The translations under genes were made by a program, and so were the position numbers. DNA of 64,000 nucleotides, from positions 1 through 64,000 of the forward strand of contig JAEZXH010000019.1 in NCBI GenBank assembly GCA_023442775.1. The letters are read 5' to 3'. This document shows, piece after piece, positions 13,926-23,177 of the stretch. The stretch's first letter is position 1. Each line of letters begins with the position of its first letter. This DNA comes from Bacillota bacterium (GTDB lineage: Bacteria; Bacillota; Clostridia; Tissierellales; Peptoniphilaceae). The notes under the pieces were generated by a model, which made no database searches, was not told where the DNA came from, and saw only the letters and a program-made list of their open reading frames with translations.

Positions 13926-15416
13926 TTATGCAGCGTTTTTCTCTCTCTTCTTGAAGTGAACCGCAGGTTCGTGAGGAATGGAGAAGAGAGGAACGAAGCG
14001 ATCGAGACCGGTCAAGGTCAAGATCAAGATGGAGAAGACGGCAATCATTGCCGTGAAGTTGTACTTGATAATATCGATGGCCTGGAATTCGTGGAGTGGG
14101 TAGACCGCACTTGCAATCCCTACATAGAAGGAAATGTACACGTGCCAGGGAATGAGTTGGGACCCGAAAACGCCCATGGCATCAGAGAAGGTCGCATTTC
14201 TCAAGTGCAAGGTGTACATGTCTTCCTCGGACCCTTCGATGTTTTGATCCACGAGTTCGCGGATGATGGGGCCGACGGTGACGATTTGGGCCATTTCGTC
14301 GGCGAGGAGGGCGTTCCCGGCAATGGAGAGGACGCCGTTCCAGAACATCAAGGTACGGACACTGTTACTGAGGAAGAGGACGAGGTCGCTCAGGGGCTGG
14401 AAGGCGTTCATGCGGTTCATGATGCCACCAAAGCCTGAGATCCACATCATCATGACGATGACCCATCCACCAGCTTCTGCAAATCCGGCGCCGACGATGT
14501 CGGTCAAGAAGGTGCGAAGGCTGGTCACAGTTCCGGCAAAGGCACCGAAGACGAGGGCGGATACAATCCCGAGAGACAAGCACATGAGGGTGGGGACCCC
14601 TGCGATAGCAGCGCCGATGACAAGTACGAGCGGAATGGCCATGTACCCTGCAACCCCGTTGGCAATCTGATCCAAAAGTGTCACTGCCGCAGGTCTTTCT
14701 TGGGCAAGAGCTTCCATAGCTTCCTTCGGGATCGCGGCGACAGCTTCTGCTCCAGAGGCGGTCGTCGAGGGAAGGTGGGCACTTGCGACGGCAAAGGCCA
14801 CCCCTCCGAGGACGAGGACGAGAAGGGACCAAACCCCTTGGTGACGAATCCGACGAATGACTTCAACCCCTTGAATCCCGGAGCTGACGACGGTGGTATC
14901 GGAAATGAGTCCAATGTTATCCCCAAAGCAAGCGCCACCTGCGATGGCTGCGGTGGTGAGGTAGAGATCCCCGCCAACGATGTGGTTCAGCCAGAGGAAG
15001 ATGGGCGCACAGGCCGCAAAAGTTCCCCAGCTCGTTCCCGTTGCCACAGAGAGGATTGCGGTGATGGCAAGTCCCACAGGGGCGACGGTCTTCGCACTCA
15101 TCCCGGCGCTCAAGGCGAGGTTCACGACGGCGGCACCGACACCAGTTTCCATAAAGGCACTGGCCATGGCATAGGCCAACATGAGGATGAAGAAGACGAG
15201 TTGAATGGTTTTGACGTTTTCTACAGCCACGTCAATGGCTTCCGTAGGGCGCACCCCTTCGGTAATGTAAGCAACAATTGCGGCATAGATTGCGGCAATC
15301 GGAGCGGCGATAAGTACGTCGAAGCCTCCCAGTTTGACCGGTCCCACCTTTTCCATCATGAGGGCAGCCAAAACGAGAACGGGGGAGAGCTTCAAGATTG
15401 CCTTTAATACTCTCAT
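13926..15416 (-). CDS. NhaC-family Na+/H+ (or organic acid/Na+) antiporter
   Basis: The 496-residue polytopic membrane protein has about a dozen hydrophobic segments. It carries the family signature ATGTSWGTFAACAPIF and the GGACFGDNIGLISDTTVVSS block, which are typical of the NhaC ion-transporter family. Members exchange Na+ for H+, and some (MleN, TetA(L)-like relatives) exchange malate/lactate or other solutes. It has TTAGGAGG before the ATG and its own promoter. Given the Na+-pumping decarboxylase elsewhere in the window, a role in sodium/proton balance is reasonable but inferred. Confidence 0.85.
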   Translation of the reverse strand: MRVLKAILKLSPVLVLAALMMEKVGPVKLGGFDVLIAAPIAAIYAAIVAYITEGVRPTEAIDVAVENVKTIQLVFFILMLAYAMASAFMETGVGAAVVNLALSAGMSAKTVAPVGLAITAILSVATGTSWGTFAACAPIFLWLNHIVGGDLYLTTAAIAGGACFGDNIGLISDTTVVSSGIQGVEVIRRIRHQGVWSLLVLVLGGVAFAVASAHLPSTTASGAEAVAAIPKEAMEALAQERPAAVTLLDQIANGVAGYMAIPLVLVIGAAIAGVPTLMCLSLGIVSALVFGAFAGTVTSLRTFLTDIVGAGFAEAGGWVIVMMMWISGFGGIMNRMNAFQPLSDLVLFLSNSVRTLMFWNGVLSIAGNALLADEMAQIVTVGPIIRELVDQNIEGSEEDMYTLHLRNATFSDAMGVFGSQLIPWHVYISFYVGIASAVYPLHEFQAIDIIKYNFTAMIAVFSILILTLTGLDRFVPLFSIPHEPAVHFKKREKNAA

Positions 15417-15529
15417 AAGTTCCTCCTAATACAACGATGTCTGTGGTACGAGCAGCACAACTTGCTCAAGGTTGCGCAACGTTTTCATGTAGTGCCCCCT
15501 CCCCACAGAAGAGGAGTTCACGTATCCCC

Positions 15530-15558
15530 ATTATAACCGAGGTTCATTCTTCTGACAA
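15530..15558 (-). promoter_or_regulatory. Promoter of the NhaC-family gene
   Basis: TTGTCA (15553-15558), a 17-base spacer and TATAAT (15530-15535) form a near-consensus vegetative promoter. The leader to the ATG at 15416 is about 105 nt and holds a small GTTGCGCAAC palindrome. No known riboswitch was recognised in it. The rest of the gap up to 15603 shows nothing else. Confidence 0.75.
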
Positions 15559-15603
15559 CTGAATAACAATACCATTCTTCGTTTTCCTCACTTTTTCCTC
15601 CAA

Positions 15604-15632
15604 AGAAAAAAGAGCCTCAAAAGAGGCCCTCG
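15604..15632 (-). terminator. Intrinsic terminator of the typA-cls-membrane protein operon
   Basis: On the minus strand GGGCCTC-TTTT-GAGGCTC is followed by TTTTTTC. The hairpin overlaps the stop codon of the small membrane-protein gene. Confidence 0.75.
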
Positions 15633-16021
15633 ACAATGGAGAAGAGTGAAGAGAAAAGCATATTTGCCCCCTCGAGGACGCGGTCGAGAGTTGACCCGAC
15701 CCCCTCGAGAAACTGTGGATCGAGTTCTCCCGAGAAGGCGAGATAGGCGACGACCCCAAGAGCGAAGAGAAGGATGAGAAGAAGGGCGCAGCCACATCCA
15801 CAACCGAAGGCGCAGCCGTTTGTCTTTTCTCGCGGTCTTCGAAAGAATCTGCTCTTTTTCTCGAACGTCATCGGTTCCGCCTCCCTTGGGGGCTCGAAGA
15901 TGTGATCCTCGAGCCTCGAGCCGATGGTGGTGTTTGTTGTGGCGGAGGCCCTTCTCCCCTTCTTTGCGGAGTCCTCCCGATGGAATTCCTCTTTCGAATA
16001 GATGCGACGGGGTTCTGTCAT
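15617..16021 (-). CDS. Small single-pass membrane protein, unknown function
   Basis: The 134-residue product is not recognised. It has a charged N-terminal half rich in Arg, Glu and Lys (residues 1-65), a Cys/Gly run (CAFGCGCGCALL) leading into one transmembrane helix (about residues 72-94), and a short extracytoplasmic tail. Its start is supported by CTAGGAGG, which overlaps the stop codon of the upstream cardiolipin synthase gene, so the two are cotranscribed. The closely spaced cysteines beside the membrane are its only distinctive feature. Confidence 0.7.
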   Translation of the reverse strand: MTEPRRIYSKEEFHREDSAKKGRRASATTNTTIGSRLEDHIFEPPREAEPMTFEKKSRFFRRPREKTNGCAFGCGCGCALLLILLFALGVVAYLAFSGELDPQFLEGVGSTLDRVLEGANMLFSSLFSIVEGLF

Positions 16022-16030
16022 GATTTCCTC

Positions 16031-17506
16031 CTAGAGAACGGGAGAGAGAAGGCGACTGATACTCTCCTTTACCCGTACGGGAATGGAGCGCGTCATGTAA
16101 TCTTGATAGGTGTAGCGTTCAGATTCTTTCACATCGTTCCAGAAACTCTCTCGGAAGTGGGAGACAGTCTTGTTGTTGAAGATAAAGGCGTTGACCTCAA
16201 AGTTCAATTCGAAACTTCGGATGTCAAAGTTTGCCGTCCCAATCCCCGCCACTTCGTCGTCGGCGAAAACGAGTTTTGTGTGGAGAAAGCCGCCGGTGTA
16301 CATGTAAACTTCGGCACCGAGCTCCAAGAGCTCCCCGAGGAAGGAGACGCTCGCCCAGTGGACGAAGGGGTGATCCCGTTTCTTCGGAATCATGATGTGG
16401 ACCTTGACGCCGCGCATCAGGGCAATCTTAAGAGAGTAGAGAAGTCCGTCATCGGGGACGAAGTAGGGAGTCTGGATGTAAATCTCTCGTTCTGCCCGGC
16501 GAATCACCTCGTCATAGCCGTTTCGAATGGCGTTGGCCTTCGTATCGGGGCCCGAGGTGACGATGCACATGGGGACGTCCCCCTCCCTCGGCGGCGCCAC
16601 CGAGGGGAGTACCGCTTTTTCCCCATCCTCCGAGGCGAAGCGAAAATCGAGGAAAAAGCGCCATTGAAGGAAGGACACTGCCGGCCCCACGATGCGCAGA
16701 TGGGTATCTCGCCACTTTCCAAACCGCGGGTCCTTGCCTATGTACTCATCGCCGACATTAAACCCACCGAGGTAGCCGATGACCCCATCGATGACCACGA
16801 GTTTTCTATGGTTGCGAAAATTCATGTGGGTATTGACCCGAGGTAAAATCCCTGGGAAGAAGATGGCCACATCGACTCCAGCTTCTTTCAGGGCGCGACG
16901 ATCCTTGAGTTTTAGCCCACGGGCACCCATCCCATCGACGAGGAGGTGGACCGTGAGTCCCTCCCTCGCCTTCTCCTTCAAGATGTTCATAAACTCCGTC
17001 CCCAGCCCATCGGATTTGAAGATGTAGTATTGGACGAAGATGGACTCCTTCGCGGCCTTTAAGTCCTCGAAAAGACAGTGAAATTTTTCGTGACCATCCT
17101 CGAAGATCTCCACGGAATTTTTACGCGTCAAGACTTCGTTCTCCGCGCGATTAAACATCTCCACCATGCCGACATACTTCTGGACAAGGGGTTCATCTTG
17201 GGCAAAACGGCCCTCTTCCAAGGCCTTTAACTGCCCCTGGGCGAACTCCTGCATCCTCTCGTCTTCGGTGCGCTTCTTGCGAAACATCTTACTCTTCGAC
17301 AGATCCTGGCCGAGGATGAGGTAGAGCAAGAATCCAATTCCCGGCAAAAAGTTGATGGCAAAGACCCAGAGCAGCGTGGAGATGGGCTTCTTCCTCTCCA
17401 AAAAGATAATCATCAAGGAGAGGGCCGCATTGATGACAAAGAGTTCGAGAATGATGGTGACATAGTCGAGCACCATGTGATGAAGGCTTCCCTGGAGCAG
17501 ATGCAT
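16031..17506 (-). CDS. cls: Cardiolipin synthase (phospholipase D family)
   Basis: The 491-residue membrane enzyme condenses two phosphatidylglycerols to cardiolipin and glycerol. Two N-terminal hydrophobic segments (about residues 12-70) are followed by two HKD catalytic motifs: NHRKLVVIDGVIGYLGGFN in the middle and LHTKLVFADDEVAGIGTANF near the C-terminus. This is the ClsA-type layout. Its ribosome binding site AGGAGGG overlaps the typA stop codon, so it lies in the typA operon with the small membrane protein downstream. Confidence 0.93.
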   Translation of the reverse strand: MHLLQGSLHHMVLDYVTIILELFVINAALSLMIIFLERKKPISTLLWVFAINFLPGIGFLLYLILGQDLSKSKMFRKKRTEDERMQEFAQGQLKALEEGRFAQDEPLVQKYVGMVEMFNRAENEVLTRKNSVEIFEDGHEKFHCLFEDLKAAKESIFVQYYIFKSDGLGTEFMNILKEKAREGLTVHLLVDGMGARGLKLKDRRALKEAGVDVAIFFPGILPRVNTHMNFRNHRKLVVIDGVIGYLGGFNVGDEYIGKDPRFGKWRDTHLRIVGPAVSFLQWRFFLDFRFASEDGEKAVLPSVAPPREGDVPMCIVTSGPDTKANAIRNGYDEVIRRAEREIYIQTPYFVPDDGLLYSLKIALMRGVKVHIMIPKKRDHPFVHWASVSFLGELLELGAEVYMYTGGFLHTKLVFADDEVAGIGTANFDIRSFELNFEVNAFIFNNKTVSHFRESFWNDVKESERYTYQDYMTRSIPVRVKESISRLLSPVL

Positions 17507-17515
17507 GAGACCCTC

Positions 17516-19339
17516 CTATTTGTTCTTCTTCGCCTTGTACCTTAGATTTGCGTTGAGGATTTCCTTGCGAATGCGCATCGCATCAGGGGTGACTTCGATG
17601 AGCTCATCTTCTTCGATGAACTCCAAGGCCTCTTCAAGGCTCATATTGCGATGGGGCGTCAGGCGAATGCCGTCGTCACTTCCTGAGGCGCGAATGTTGG
17701 TCTGTTTCTTCGTCTTCGTCACCGAGACTTCCAAGTCAATGCCCTTGGGACTCTCGCCGACGACCATCCCCTCGTAGACGTCTTCTCCGGGGCCCACGAA
17801 GAGAATCCCCCGCTCTTGGGCGGCATTGAGTCCGTAGGCACTCGCCGTACCGCTGTCGTAGGAGATAATGGAGCCACTCTTTCTCGTGGGAATGTCTCCG
17901 CGATAGGGTTCGTAGCCGAGGAAGGTGGTGTTGAGGATGCCGTCTCCCTTGGTATCGGAGAGAAATTCTTGACGATACCCAATGAGGCCTCGCGCGGGAA
18001 TCTCAAAGATGAGGCGGGTGTACCCTCCCGTGGGTTCTTGCATCATCTTGAGTTCTCCCTTTCGCCGACCGAGTTTTTCGATGATGGTCCCGACGCTCTC
18101 CGAAGAGGCGTCAATGGTCGCTTCTTCAATGGGTTCGTAGAGCTTCCCGTCAATTTCTCGCATGAGCACTTGAGGTTTGGAGACTTGAAACTCATAGCCT
18201 TCCCGGCGCATGTTTTCAATGAGAACACTCAAGTGGAGCTCTCCGCGGCCGCTGACCTTAAAGGCGTCGGTACTCTGGGTGTCTTCCACCCGCAGGGACA
18301 CGTCGGTTTGAAGTTCGCGATAGAGCCGTGCCCGAAGTTGGCGAGAGGTCAAGAATTTCCCACTTCTCCCGGCAAAGGGAGAGTCGTTGACGCGGAAGGT
18401 CATAGCAATGGTCGGTTCGGAGATTTTCACAAAGGAGAGGGGTTCTGTCTCCTGATCCTTCACCACCGTATCCCCGATGTTGATGCCCTCGATTCCCGTA
18501 ACGGCGACGATTTCGCCAGGTCCTGCTTCCTCGACCTCCACCCGGTTGAGCCCCTCAAAGACGAAGAGACCCGAGGCCTTGTGTTTGAGGAGACGATCCT
18601 CGTCAAGGGCATTTTTCACAAAGATCGTATCTCCGACGCGAAGCCGCCCCTGCTCCACCTTGCCGATGCCAATACGGCCGACGTAGTCGTTGTAGTCGAT
18701 GGTGGAAATCAAGAGGGCAAAGGGATCCTCTTCCCGATCCTCTGGGGCGGGAATGTACTCGAGGATGCCCTCGAAGAGAGGTTCCATAGACCCCTCCCGC
18801 GCCTCGGGGTCGAGGGAGGCGTAACCACCCTTTGCCGAGGCGTAGAAGAAGGGAGCGTCGAGAACTTCATCCCCTGCTCCCAACTCGATGAAGAGCTCGA
18901 GGACCTCGGACTCCACTTCCTCGGGGCGGGCTCCTGGGCGGTCGATCTTATTGATGCACACCACTACGGGCAAGTCCAGCTCGAAGGCCTTCTTCAGCAC
19001 GAACTTCGTCTGGGGCATGGGTCCTTCGAAGGCATCGACGAGAAGAATCACCCCGGACACCATTTTGAGGACCCGTTCCACTTCTCCCCCAAAGTCGGCG
19101 TGGCCCGGGGTGTCGATGATGTTGATCTTCACATCTTGATAGCGAATCGCCGTATTCTTCGCGAGGATGGTAATCCCCCGCTCTTTTTCAATGTCGTTTG
19201 AATCCATCACCCGCTCATCGAGGATTTGATTTTCCCGAAAAGTCCCAGATTGACGCAAGAGCGCGTCCACCAAGGTGGTCTTTCCGTGGTCCACGTGGGC
19301 GATGATGGCAATATTTCTAAGATCGTCTCGTTTTTTCAC
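17516..19339 (-). CDS. typA: Ribosome-associated GTPase TypA/BipA
   Basis: The 607-residue translational GTPase is of the expected length. It shows the P-loop [45 protein letters not shown] and NKIDRPGARP, then EF-G-like domains and the TypA C-terminal domain. The family assists 50S assembly and stress or cold adaptation at the ribosome. The start is GTG at 19339, with GGAAGGA upstream. First gene of a typA-cls-membrane protein transcript. Confidence 0.95.
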   Translation of the reverse strand: MKKRDDLRNIAIIAHVDHGKTTLVDALLRQSGTFRENQILDERVMDSNDIEKERGITILAKNTAIRYQDVKINIIDTPGHADFGGEVERVLKMVSGVILLVDAFEGPMPQTKFVLKKAFELDLPVVVCINKIDRPGARPEEVESEVLELFIELGAGDEVLDAPFFYASAKGGYASLDPEAREGSMEPLFEGILEYIPAPEDREEDPFALLISTIDYNDYVGRIGIGKVEQGRLRVGDTIFVKNALDEDRLLKHKASGLFVFEGLNRVEVEEAGPGEIVAVTGIEGINIGDTVVKDQETEPLSFVKISEPTIAMTFRVNDSPFAGRSGKFLTSRQLRARLYRELQTDVSLRVEDTQSTDAFKVSGRGELHLSVLIENMRREGYEFQVSKPQVLMREIDGKLYEPIEEATIDASSESVGTIIEKLGRRKGELKMMQEPTGGYTRLIFEIPARGLIGYRQEFLSDTKGDGILNTTFLGYEPYRGDIPTRKSGSIISYDSGTASAYGLNAAQERGILFVGPGEDVYEGMVVGESPKGIDLEVSVTKTKKQTNIRASGSDDGIRLTPHRNMSLEEALEFIEEDELIEVTPDAMRIRKEILNANLRYKAKKNK

Positions 19340-19371
19340 ACTGTCTTCCTTCCATAATCTCAGTTCCCCCT

Positions 19372-19383
19372 ATTATACCACTA
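19372..19383 (-). promoter_or_regulatory. Extended -10 promoter of typA
   Basis: TGGTATAAT (TATAAT at 19372-19377) lies 33 bases before the typA GTG. No good -35 is present at 17 bases because the preceding terminator occupies that position, so an extended -10 promoter is likely. Confidence 0.5.
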
Positions 19384-19393
19384 CGCCCCTCCA

Positions 19394-19420
19394 CCAAAAA
19401 AGAGCCCTGGAAGGACTCTA
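19394..19420 (-). terminator. Intrinsic terminator after the RsbW-like gene
   Basis: On the minus strand AGAGTCCT-TCC-AGGGCTCT is followed by TTTTTT. The hairpin overlaps the stop codon of the upstream kinase gene and separates it from typA. Confidence 0.8.
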
Positions 19421-19807
19421 GATTTGGATAATGACGAAGACTTCATTGTCGAGAACAAATAGATTGTCGCAGAGCGCCTCGACGAGGACGAGACCTCGTC
19501 CATGGGTCGACCACGGAGAGCGAGGCGGGGCAATCATGGCGGGTACTCCCATCCCCTCATCTCGTACACTGATGCGCAAAGCGTCGGCCTCCCGGCCAAC
19601 AAAGAGGCTCACGCGCTTCTTTGGGCTGCAACAATTTCCATGCAATGCCCCGTTGACGACCAGCTCACTGATGACGAGTTTCGCATCGAAGTAGCGTTCA
19701 TGGTTTGGAATATGACGCTCTAAGCACCCCGACGCCATCTCTAAAAACTCGTGCACCACTGCGAGATCACTGGGGACAGACCCTTGAAAGATGCACTGTC
19801 CCATCAT
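19418..19807 (-). CDS. ATP-binding anti-sigma factor-like protein (RsbW/SpoIIAB-type HATPase)
   Basis: The 129-residue protein is a stand-alone GHKL ATPase of the HATPase_c_2 group. It has the N box ELVVNGALHGN, the G1 motif VRDEGMG and the G2 motif HGRGLVLV. Such proteins bind sigma factors or phosphorylate anti-anti-sigma partners. The start is the first of two ATG codons at 19807, behind AAGGAG. The frame open upstream lacks a site and family similarity. No sigma factor, RsbV-like STAS protein or phosphatase is nearby, so its partner is unknown. Confidence 0.8.
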   Translation of the reverse strand: MMGQCIFQGSVPSDLAVVHEFLEMASGCLERHIPNHERYFDAKLVISELVVNGALHGNCCSPKKRVSLFVGREADALRISVRDEGMGVPAMIAPPRSPWSTHGRGLVLVEALCDNLFVLDNEVFVIIQI

Positions 19808-19833
19808 ATTGATCACTCCTTTTCGTTCTATTT

Positions 19834-19859
19834 GTACCCACCTCATCGAGGTGTAAAAC
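19834..19859 (-). promoter_or_regulatory. Possible general-stress (sigma-B-like) promoter, or palindromic operator
   Basis: GTTTTA, 14 bases and GGGTAC stand just upstream of the RsbW-like gene, close to the sigma-B/sigma-F consensus GTTT-N12-15-GGGTA. The spacer is itself a perfect hyphenated palindrome (CACCTC-GAT-GAGGTG), so an operator is an equal alternative. Confidence 0.4.
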
Positions 19860-19925
19860 AGAAGGGTGAAACTTTGCTCATCCTTCTTTTTTGAAAATGA
19901 GCCCAAAGAATTTTGAAATTTCCTC

Positions 19926-19954
19926 TTTACACAGGGGTGTGGATGTACTAACAT
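19926..19954 (+). promoter_or_regulatory. Promoter of the rubredoxin gene
   Basis: TTTACA (19926-19931), a 17-base spacer and TAACAT (19949-19954) precede the rubredoxin ATG by about 50 bases. Confidence 0.6.
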
Positions 19955-20005
19955 GAAATCAGCAACAACGCGAAAAAATTCAAAAGAACGAAAGGAGACA
20001 TTCAC

Positions 20006-20167
20006 ATGGACAAGTATGAATGCCAACTCTGTGGTTATATCTATGACCCCGCTGAAGGGGACGACGACGGCGGAATCGAGCCCGGCACCAGCTTTGCTGA
20101 TCTTCCTGAAGATTGGGTCTGCCCCTTGTGCGGCGCTGGAAAAGAAGACTTCGAAAAGGTCGACTAA
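20006..20167 (+). CDS. Rubredoxin
   Basis: A 53-codon frame reads [20 protein letters not shown] and ends with [19 protein letters not shown]. Cys6, Cys9, Cys39 and Cys42 form the two CxxCG knuckles that hold one iron atom, and length and spacing match classical rubredoxin. It carries single electrons in the cytoplasm of anaerobes, often to oxygen or superoxide reductases; no such partner is adjacent. AAAGGAG precedes the ATG, its own promoter lies upstream, and a terminator follows. Divergent from the RsbW-like gene. Confidence 0.96.
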   Translation: MDKYECQLCGYIYDPAEGDDDGGIEPGTSFADLPEDWVCPLCGAGKEDFEKVD

Positions 20168-20182
20168 TCCAAAACACTCAAA

Positions 20183-20220
20183 TAAAAAACCCTCGAGAAC
20201 TGTTCTCGGGGGTCTTTTTT
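20183..20220. terminator. Bidirectional terminator between rubredoxin and engB
   Basis: ACCCTCGAGAA-CTG-TTCTCGGGGGT (11-bp stem, one G-T pair) is followed by CTTTTTT on the plus strand and flanked by A residues on the left. It serves rubredoxin and the convergent engB. Confidence 0.88.
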
Positions 20221-20812
20221 ATTCTTCAGAGTAGTGGCGCACGATGTCGCGAAGGGTCCACCACATCTCCTCTTGAAGGTCCTTTCTCTCCGTGGAGAAG
20301 GGGAGAATCTGTTCCTCATCGATGTCCAAGGTCTTCGCAATGAGGCGACGATTCTTGGCCCACTCGTTTCGTGAGAGTTTGTCCACCTTCGTGGCGATGA
20401 CGAGGCCAGAAAAACCACTGTCGCGCATCCATTGAAACATCTCTTGGTCCTGGGCCGAAGGGGCGTGGCGCCCATCGACGAGGAGAAACACCTCGAGGAG
20501 CTCCTCCCGACTCTCGAGGTAGGTGTTGATCACCGGCGCCCAGGATTCTCTCTCCTTTTTGCTGACCTTGGCATAGCCGTAGCCGGGGAGATCGACAAAG
20601 CGCAGTTCTTCGATACGATAGAAGTTTACCGTTCTCGTCTTCCCAGGCTTCGAGGAGGTGTAGGCCAATTTCTTTCGCTTCGCCATGGCGTTGATAAAGG
20701 AGCTCTTGCCCACATTGCTCCGTCCCGCAAAGGCGAACTCTGGGACATTACCTTCTGGGTACTGGGAGGGCCATGCCGCCATGGCCTCGAGCTCTGCACG
20801 GGTGATGTTCAT
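20219..20812 (-). CDS. engB: Ribosome biogenesis GTPase EngB (YsxC)
   Basis: The 197-residue GTPase assists late 50S subunit assembly. Motifs are GRSNVGKSSFINAM (P-loop), GKTRTVNFY (switch I), DLPGYGYAKVSKKE (G3) and TKVDK (G4). Its ATG overlaps the lon stop codon (ATGA), which indicates translational coupling at the end of the tig-clpP-clpX-lon-engB operon; the same order is common in Firmicutes. Confidence 0.96.
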   Translation of the reverse strand: MNITRAELEAMAAWPSQYPEGNVPEFAFAGRSNVGKSSFINAMAKRKKLAYTSSKPGKTRTVNFYRIEELRFVDLPGYGYAKVSKKERESWAPVINTYLESREELLEVFLLVDGRHAPSAQDQEMFQWMRDSGFSGLVIATKVDKLSRNEWAKNRRLIAKTLDIDEEQILPFSTERKDLQEEMWWTLRDIVRHYSEE

Positions 20813-23139
20813 CCTCGTCCTCCCACAATGGCCAGGGGCAGGACTTGGTCCATGCTCTTCACGGGATGGATATCCAGACCCTTTGTGATTTCCTCATCGA
20901 ATTCCTTGAGGTCCCGCTGATTTTCGTAGGGGATGAGGACGGTTTTAATCCCCATACGCCCTGCGGCGAGGAGCTTTTCCTTGAGGCCCCCGATGGGGAG
21001 AACGCGCCCTCGAAGGGTAATCTCTCCCGTCATGGCGACGGTGCGCTTCACCGGACGCTCCGTAAGGGCAGAATAGATGGCGGTACACATGGAAATCCCG
21101 GCTGAGGGGCCGTCCTTGGGGACCGCGCCCTCGGGGACGTGGATGTGAATGTCCATCTTCTCCCGAAAACCTTCTGGGAGGTTCAGTTCCTTCTCGTGGG
21201 CGGCGAGATAGGACAGTGCAGCCATCGCCGATTCCTTCATCACGTCTCCCAGTTGTCCCGTCAAGAGAATCTTCCCCTTCCCGGGGACGACGCCCACTTC
21301 AATGGAGAGGCTCTCCCCTCCCACGGGAGTCCAGGCCAGTCCATTGACGACGCCAATCTGATCCTTCTCGTCAATGGCGTCGAAGCGGTAGCGCTTTTCT
21401 CCGAGAAACTCGGGGAGGTTCTTAAGGGTCACTGATACTGACTCTTCCCCTTTTTCCAAGAGGCGCAGCGCCACCTTGCGAATGATCTTTTGAATCTGCT
21501 TTTCCAGGGACCGCACTCCCGCTTCTCTCGTGTAGCTGCTGATGATGGTGCGCATCACCGAGTCGGAAATCTTCACCTGTTTCTTCGTCATCCCCGCTTC
21601 CTCGAGGGCCTTCGGGAAGAGGTGAAGTTTCGCAATGGCGAATTTTTCCTCCGGGGTGTATCCCCCAAGGGTGATGACTTCCATCCGGTCGAGAAGGGGC
21701 CGGGGGATAGTCTGAAGGGTGTTCGCCGTGGTCATGAAGAAGACCTTCGAGAGGTCAAAGGGCAGCTCCAGATAGTGGTCGGTGAAGGTGTTGTTCTGTT
21801 CTGGGTCGAGAACCTCTAAGAGGCCACTTGCCGGGTCCCCCTTGTAGTCACTGCCCACCTTGTCGATTTCGTCGAAAAGAAAGAGGGGATTCTTCTGCCC
21901 CGCCTTCTTCATGAGGCTGATGACTCGTCCAGGAAGGGCACCGATGTAGGTGCGCCGGTGTCCACGAATCTCCGCTTCGTCAGTGACCCCACCGAGACTC
22001 ATCCGGACGTACTCCTTCCCAAGGGCCTCGGCGACGGATCGGGCGATACTCGTCTTCCCCACTCCAGGGGGCCCAACGAGGCAGAGAATGGAGCCGCGCC
22101 CGCCACCAGAGAGGCGACGAAGGGCGATGAATTCTAGAATGCGCTCCTTCACGTCCTTTAATCCATAGTGCTCCCGGTCGAGAATCTTTCGTGCCTCTTC
22201 GATCTCCACGTCCTCGGGAGCTTCCTCATTCCAGGGCAAATCGAGAATCCAGTCGAGATAATTGACGAGCACCGTGTACTCGGGGGAGGAGGCGTTTAAT
22301 TGGGAGAGACGGCCCAATTCCCGAAGGGCTTTCTCGCGCACCTCCTCGGGGAGATCCTTCTCCTCGATGCGCTCACGATAGGACACCTCCATGTCCTCTC
22401 CGTCGTCGGAGCCCGTGAGTTCTCGGCGAATGGCCCTCATCTGTTCCTTGAGGTAGTATTCCCTCTGCACCTTGTCCATCTCCTGGCGCACTTCTTCGTC
22501 GATGGCACTCTCAAGGGCGAGAACTTCAATCTCCCGACTCAAGATGCGGTGAAGGACCTGAAGTCGCTCTCCCACTTCCACCGCTTCGAGAACCGCCTGG
22601 GCGTCCTCGGTCTTCATGCTCATGTAGGTGGCAGCCATGTCCGCCATGGCACCGGGGCGGGTGGCGTCGATGATGGCCTCGATGAAGCCGTGCATGCTCC
22701 GGCCCCCGACCTCGGAGTAGCGGGCCAAGTCCCCTTCCACGAGGCGGACGAGGGCCTCTTGTTCCACTTCCTCCATGGCACTCGTCTCCGGGAGCAGTTC
22801 AATGTGGGCCCTCTCCACGGCGCCGCGATCGACGGAGAGAAGGCGCGCGCGAGAGACCCCTTCAATGAGAATCCGGGCCACGCCGCCGGGAAGGCGCAGA
22901 ATCTGTTTCACCGTCCCAAGGGTCCCGATGTCATAGAGATCTTCGCGGTTGGGTTCGAGGACCGAGGCGTCTTTTTGGGTGACGAGAAAGAGTTCTCGCC
23001 CCTCCATTTCCGCCGCCTCCATGGCAGCAAGGGACCTGGGCCGTCCCGCGTCGAAATGGCTCACGATCCCCGGGAAGATGACGAGGCCGCGCAGGGCCAT
23101 GAGAGGAACGATTCTCTCGTTGTCGTTTCCTGTTGTCAT
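20809..23139 (-). CDS. lon: ATP-dependent Lon protease
   Basis: The 776-residue LonA protease has an N-terminal substrate-binding domain ([15 protein letters not shown]), an AAA+ module with Walker [20 protein letters not shown] and Walker [10 protein letters not shown], and a C-terminal Ser-Lys protease domain with [10 protein letters not shown] as the catalytic serine block. It degrades misfolded and regulatory proteins in the cytoplasm. I choose the ATG at 23139 ([13 protein letters not shown]), which has AAAGGGA upstream; the open frame upstream adds 10 unrelated residues. Follows clpX by 38 bases. Confidence 0.96.
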   Translation of the reverse strand: MTTGNDNERIVPLMALRGLVIFPGIVSHFDAGRPRSLAAMEAAEMEGRELFLVTQKDASVLEPNREDLYDIGTLGTVKQILRLPGGVARILIEGVSRARLLSVDRGAVERAHIELLPETSAMEEVEQEALVRLVEGDLARYSEVGGRSMHGFIEAIIDATRPGAMADMAATYMSMKTEDAQAVLEAVEVGERLQVLHRILSREIEVLALESAIDEEVRQEMDKVQREYYLKEQMRAIRRELTGSDDGEDMEVSYRERIEEKDLPEEVREKALRELGRLSQLNASSPEYTVLVNYLDWILDLPWNEEAPEDVEIEEARKILDREHYGLKDVKERILEFIALRRLSGGGRGSILCLVGPPGVGKTSIARSVAEALGKEYVRMSLGGVTDEAEIRGHRRTYIGALPGRVISLMKKAGQKNPLFLFDEIDKVGSDYKGDPASGLLEVLDPEQNNTFTDHYLELPFDLSKVFFMTTANTLQTIPRPLLDRMEVITLGGYTPEEKFAIAKLHLFPKALEEAGMTKKQVKISDSVMRTIISSYTREAGVRSLEKQIQKIIRKVALRLLEKGEESVSVTLKNLPEFLGEKRYRFDAIDEKDQIGVVNGLAWTPVGGESLSIEVGVVPGKGKILLTGQLGDVMKESAMAALSYLAAHEKELNLPEGFREKMDIHIHVPEGAVPKDGPSAGISMCTAIYSALTERPVKRTVAMTGEITLRGRVLPIGGLKEKLLAAGRMGIKTVLIPYENQRDLKEFDEEITKGLDIHPVKSMDQVLPLAIVGGRG

Positions 23140-23177
23140 AGTTTCCCTTTCTAAAAAGGGACATCCCACGGATGCCC

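Noticed and set aside
17816..19201. 461-codon plus-strand frame opposite typA
   Set aside because: Antisense shadow of typA with no start signal or domain.
19953..20234. 93-codon frame overlapping rubredoxin
   Set aside because: Out of frame with the rubredoxin cysteines and without similarity; the 53-codon rubredoxin frame has the proper start site.
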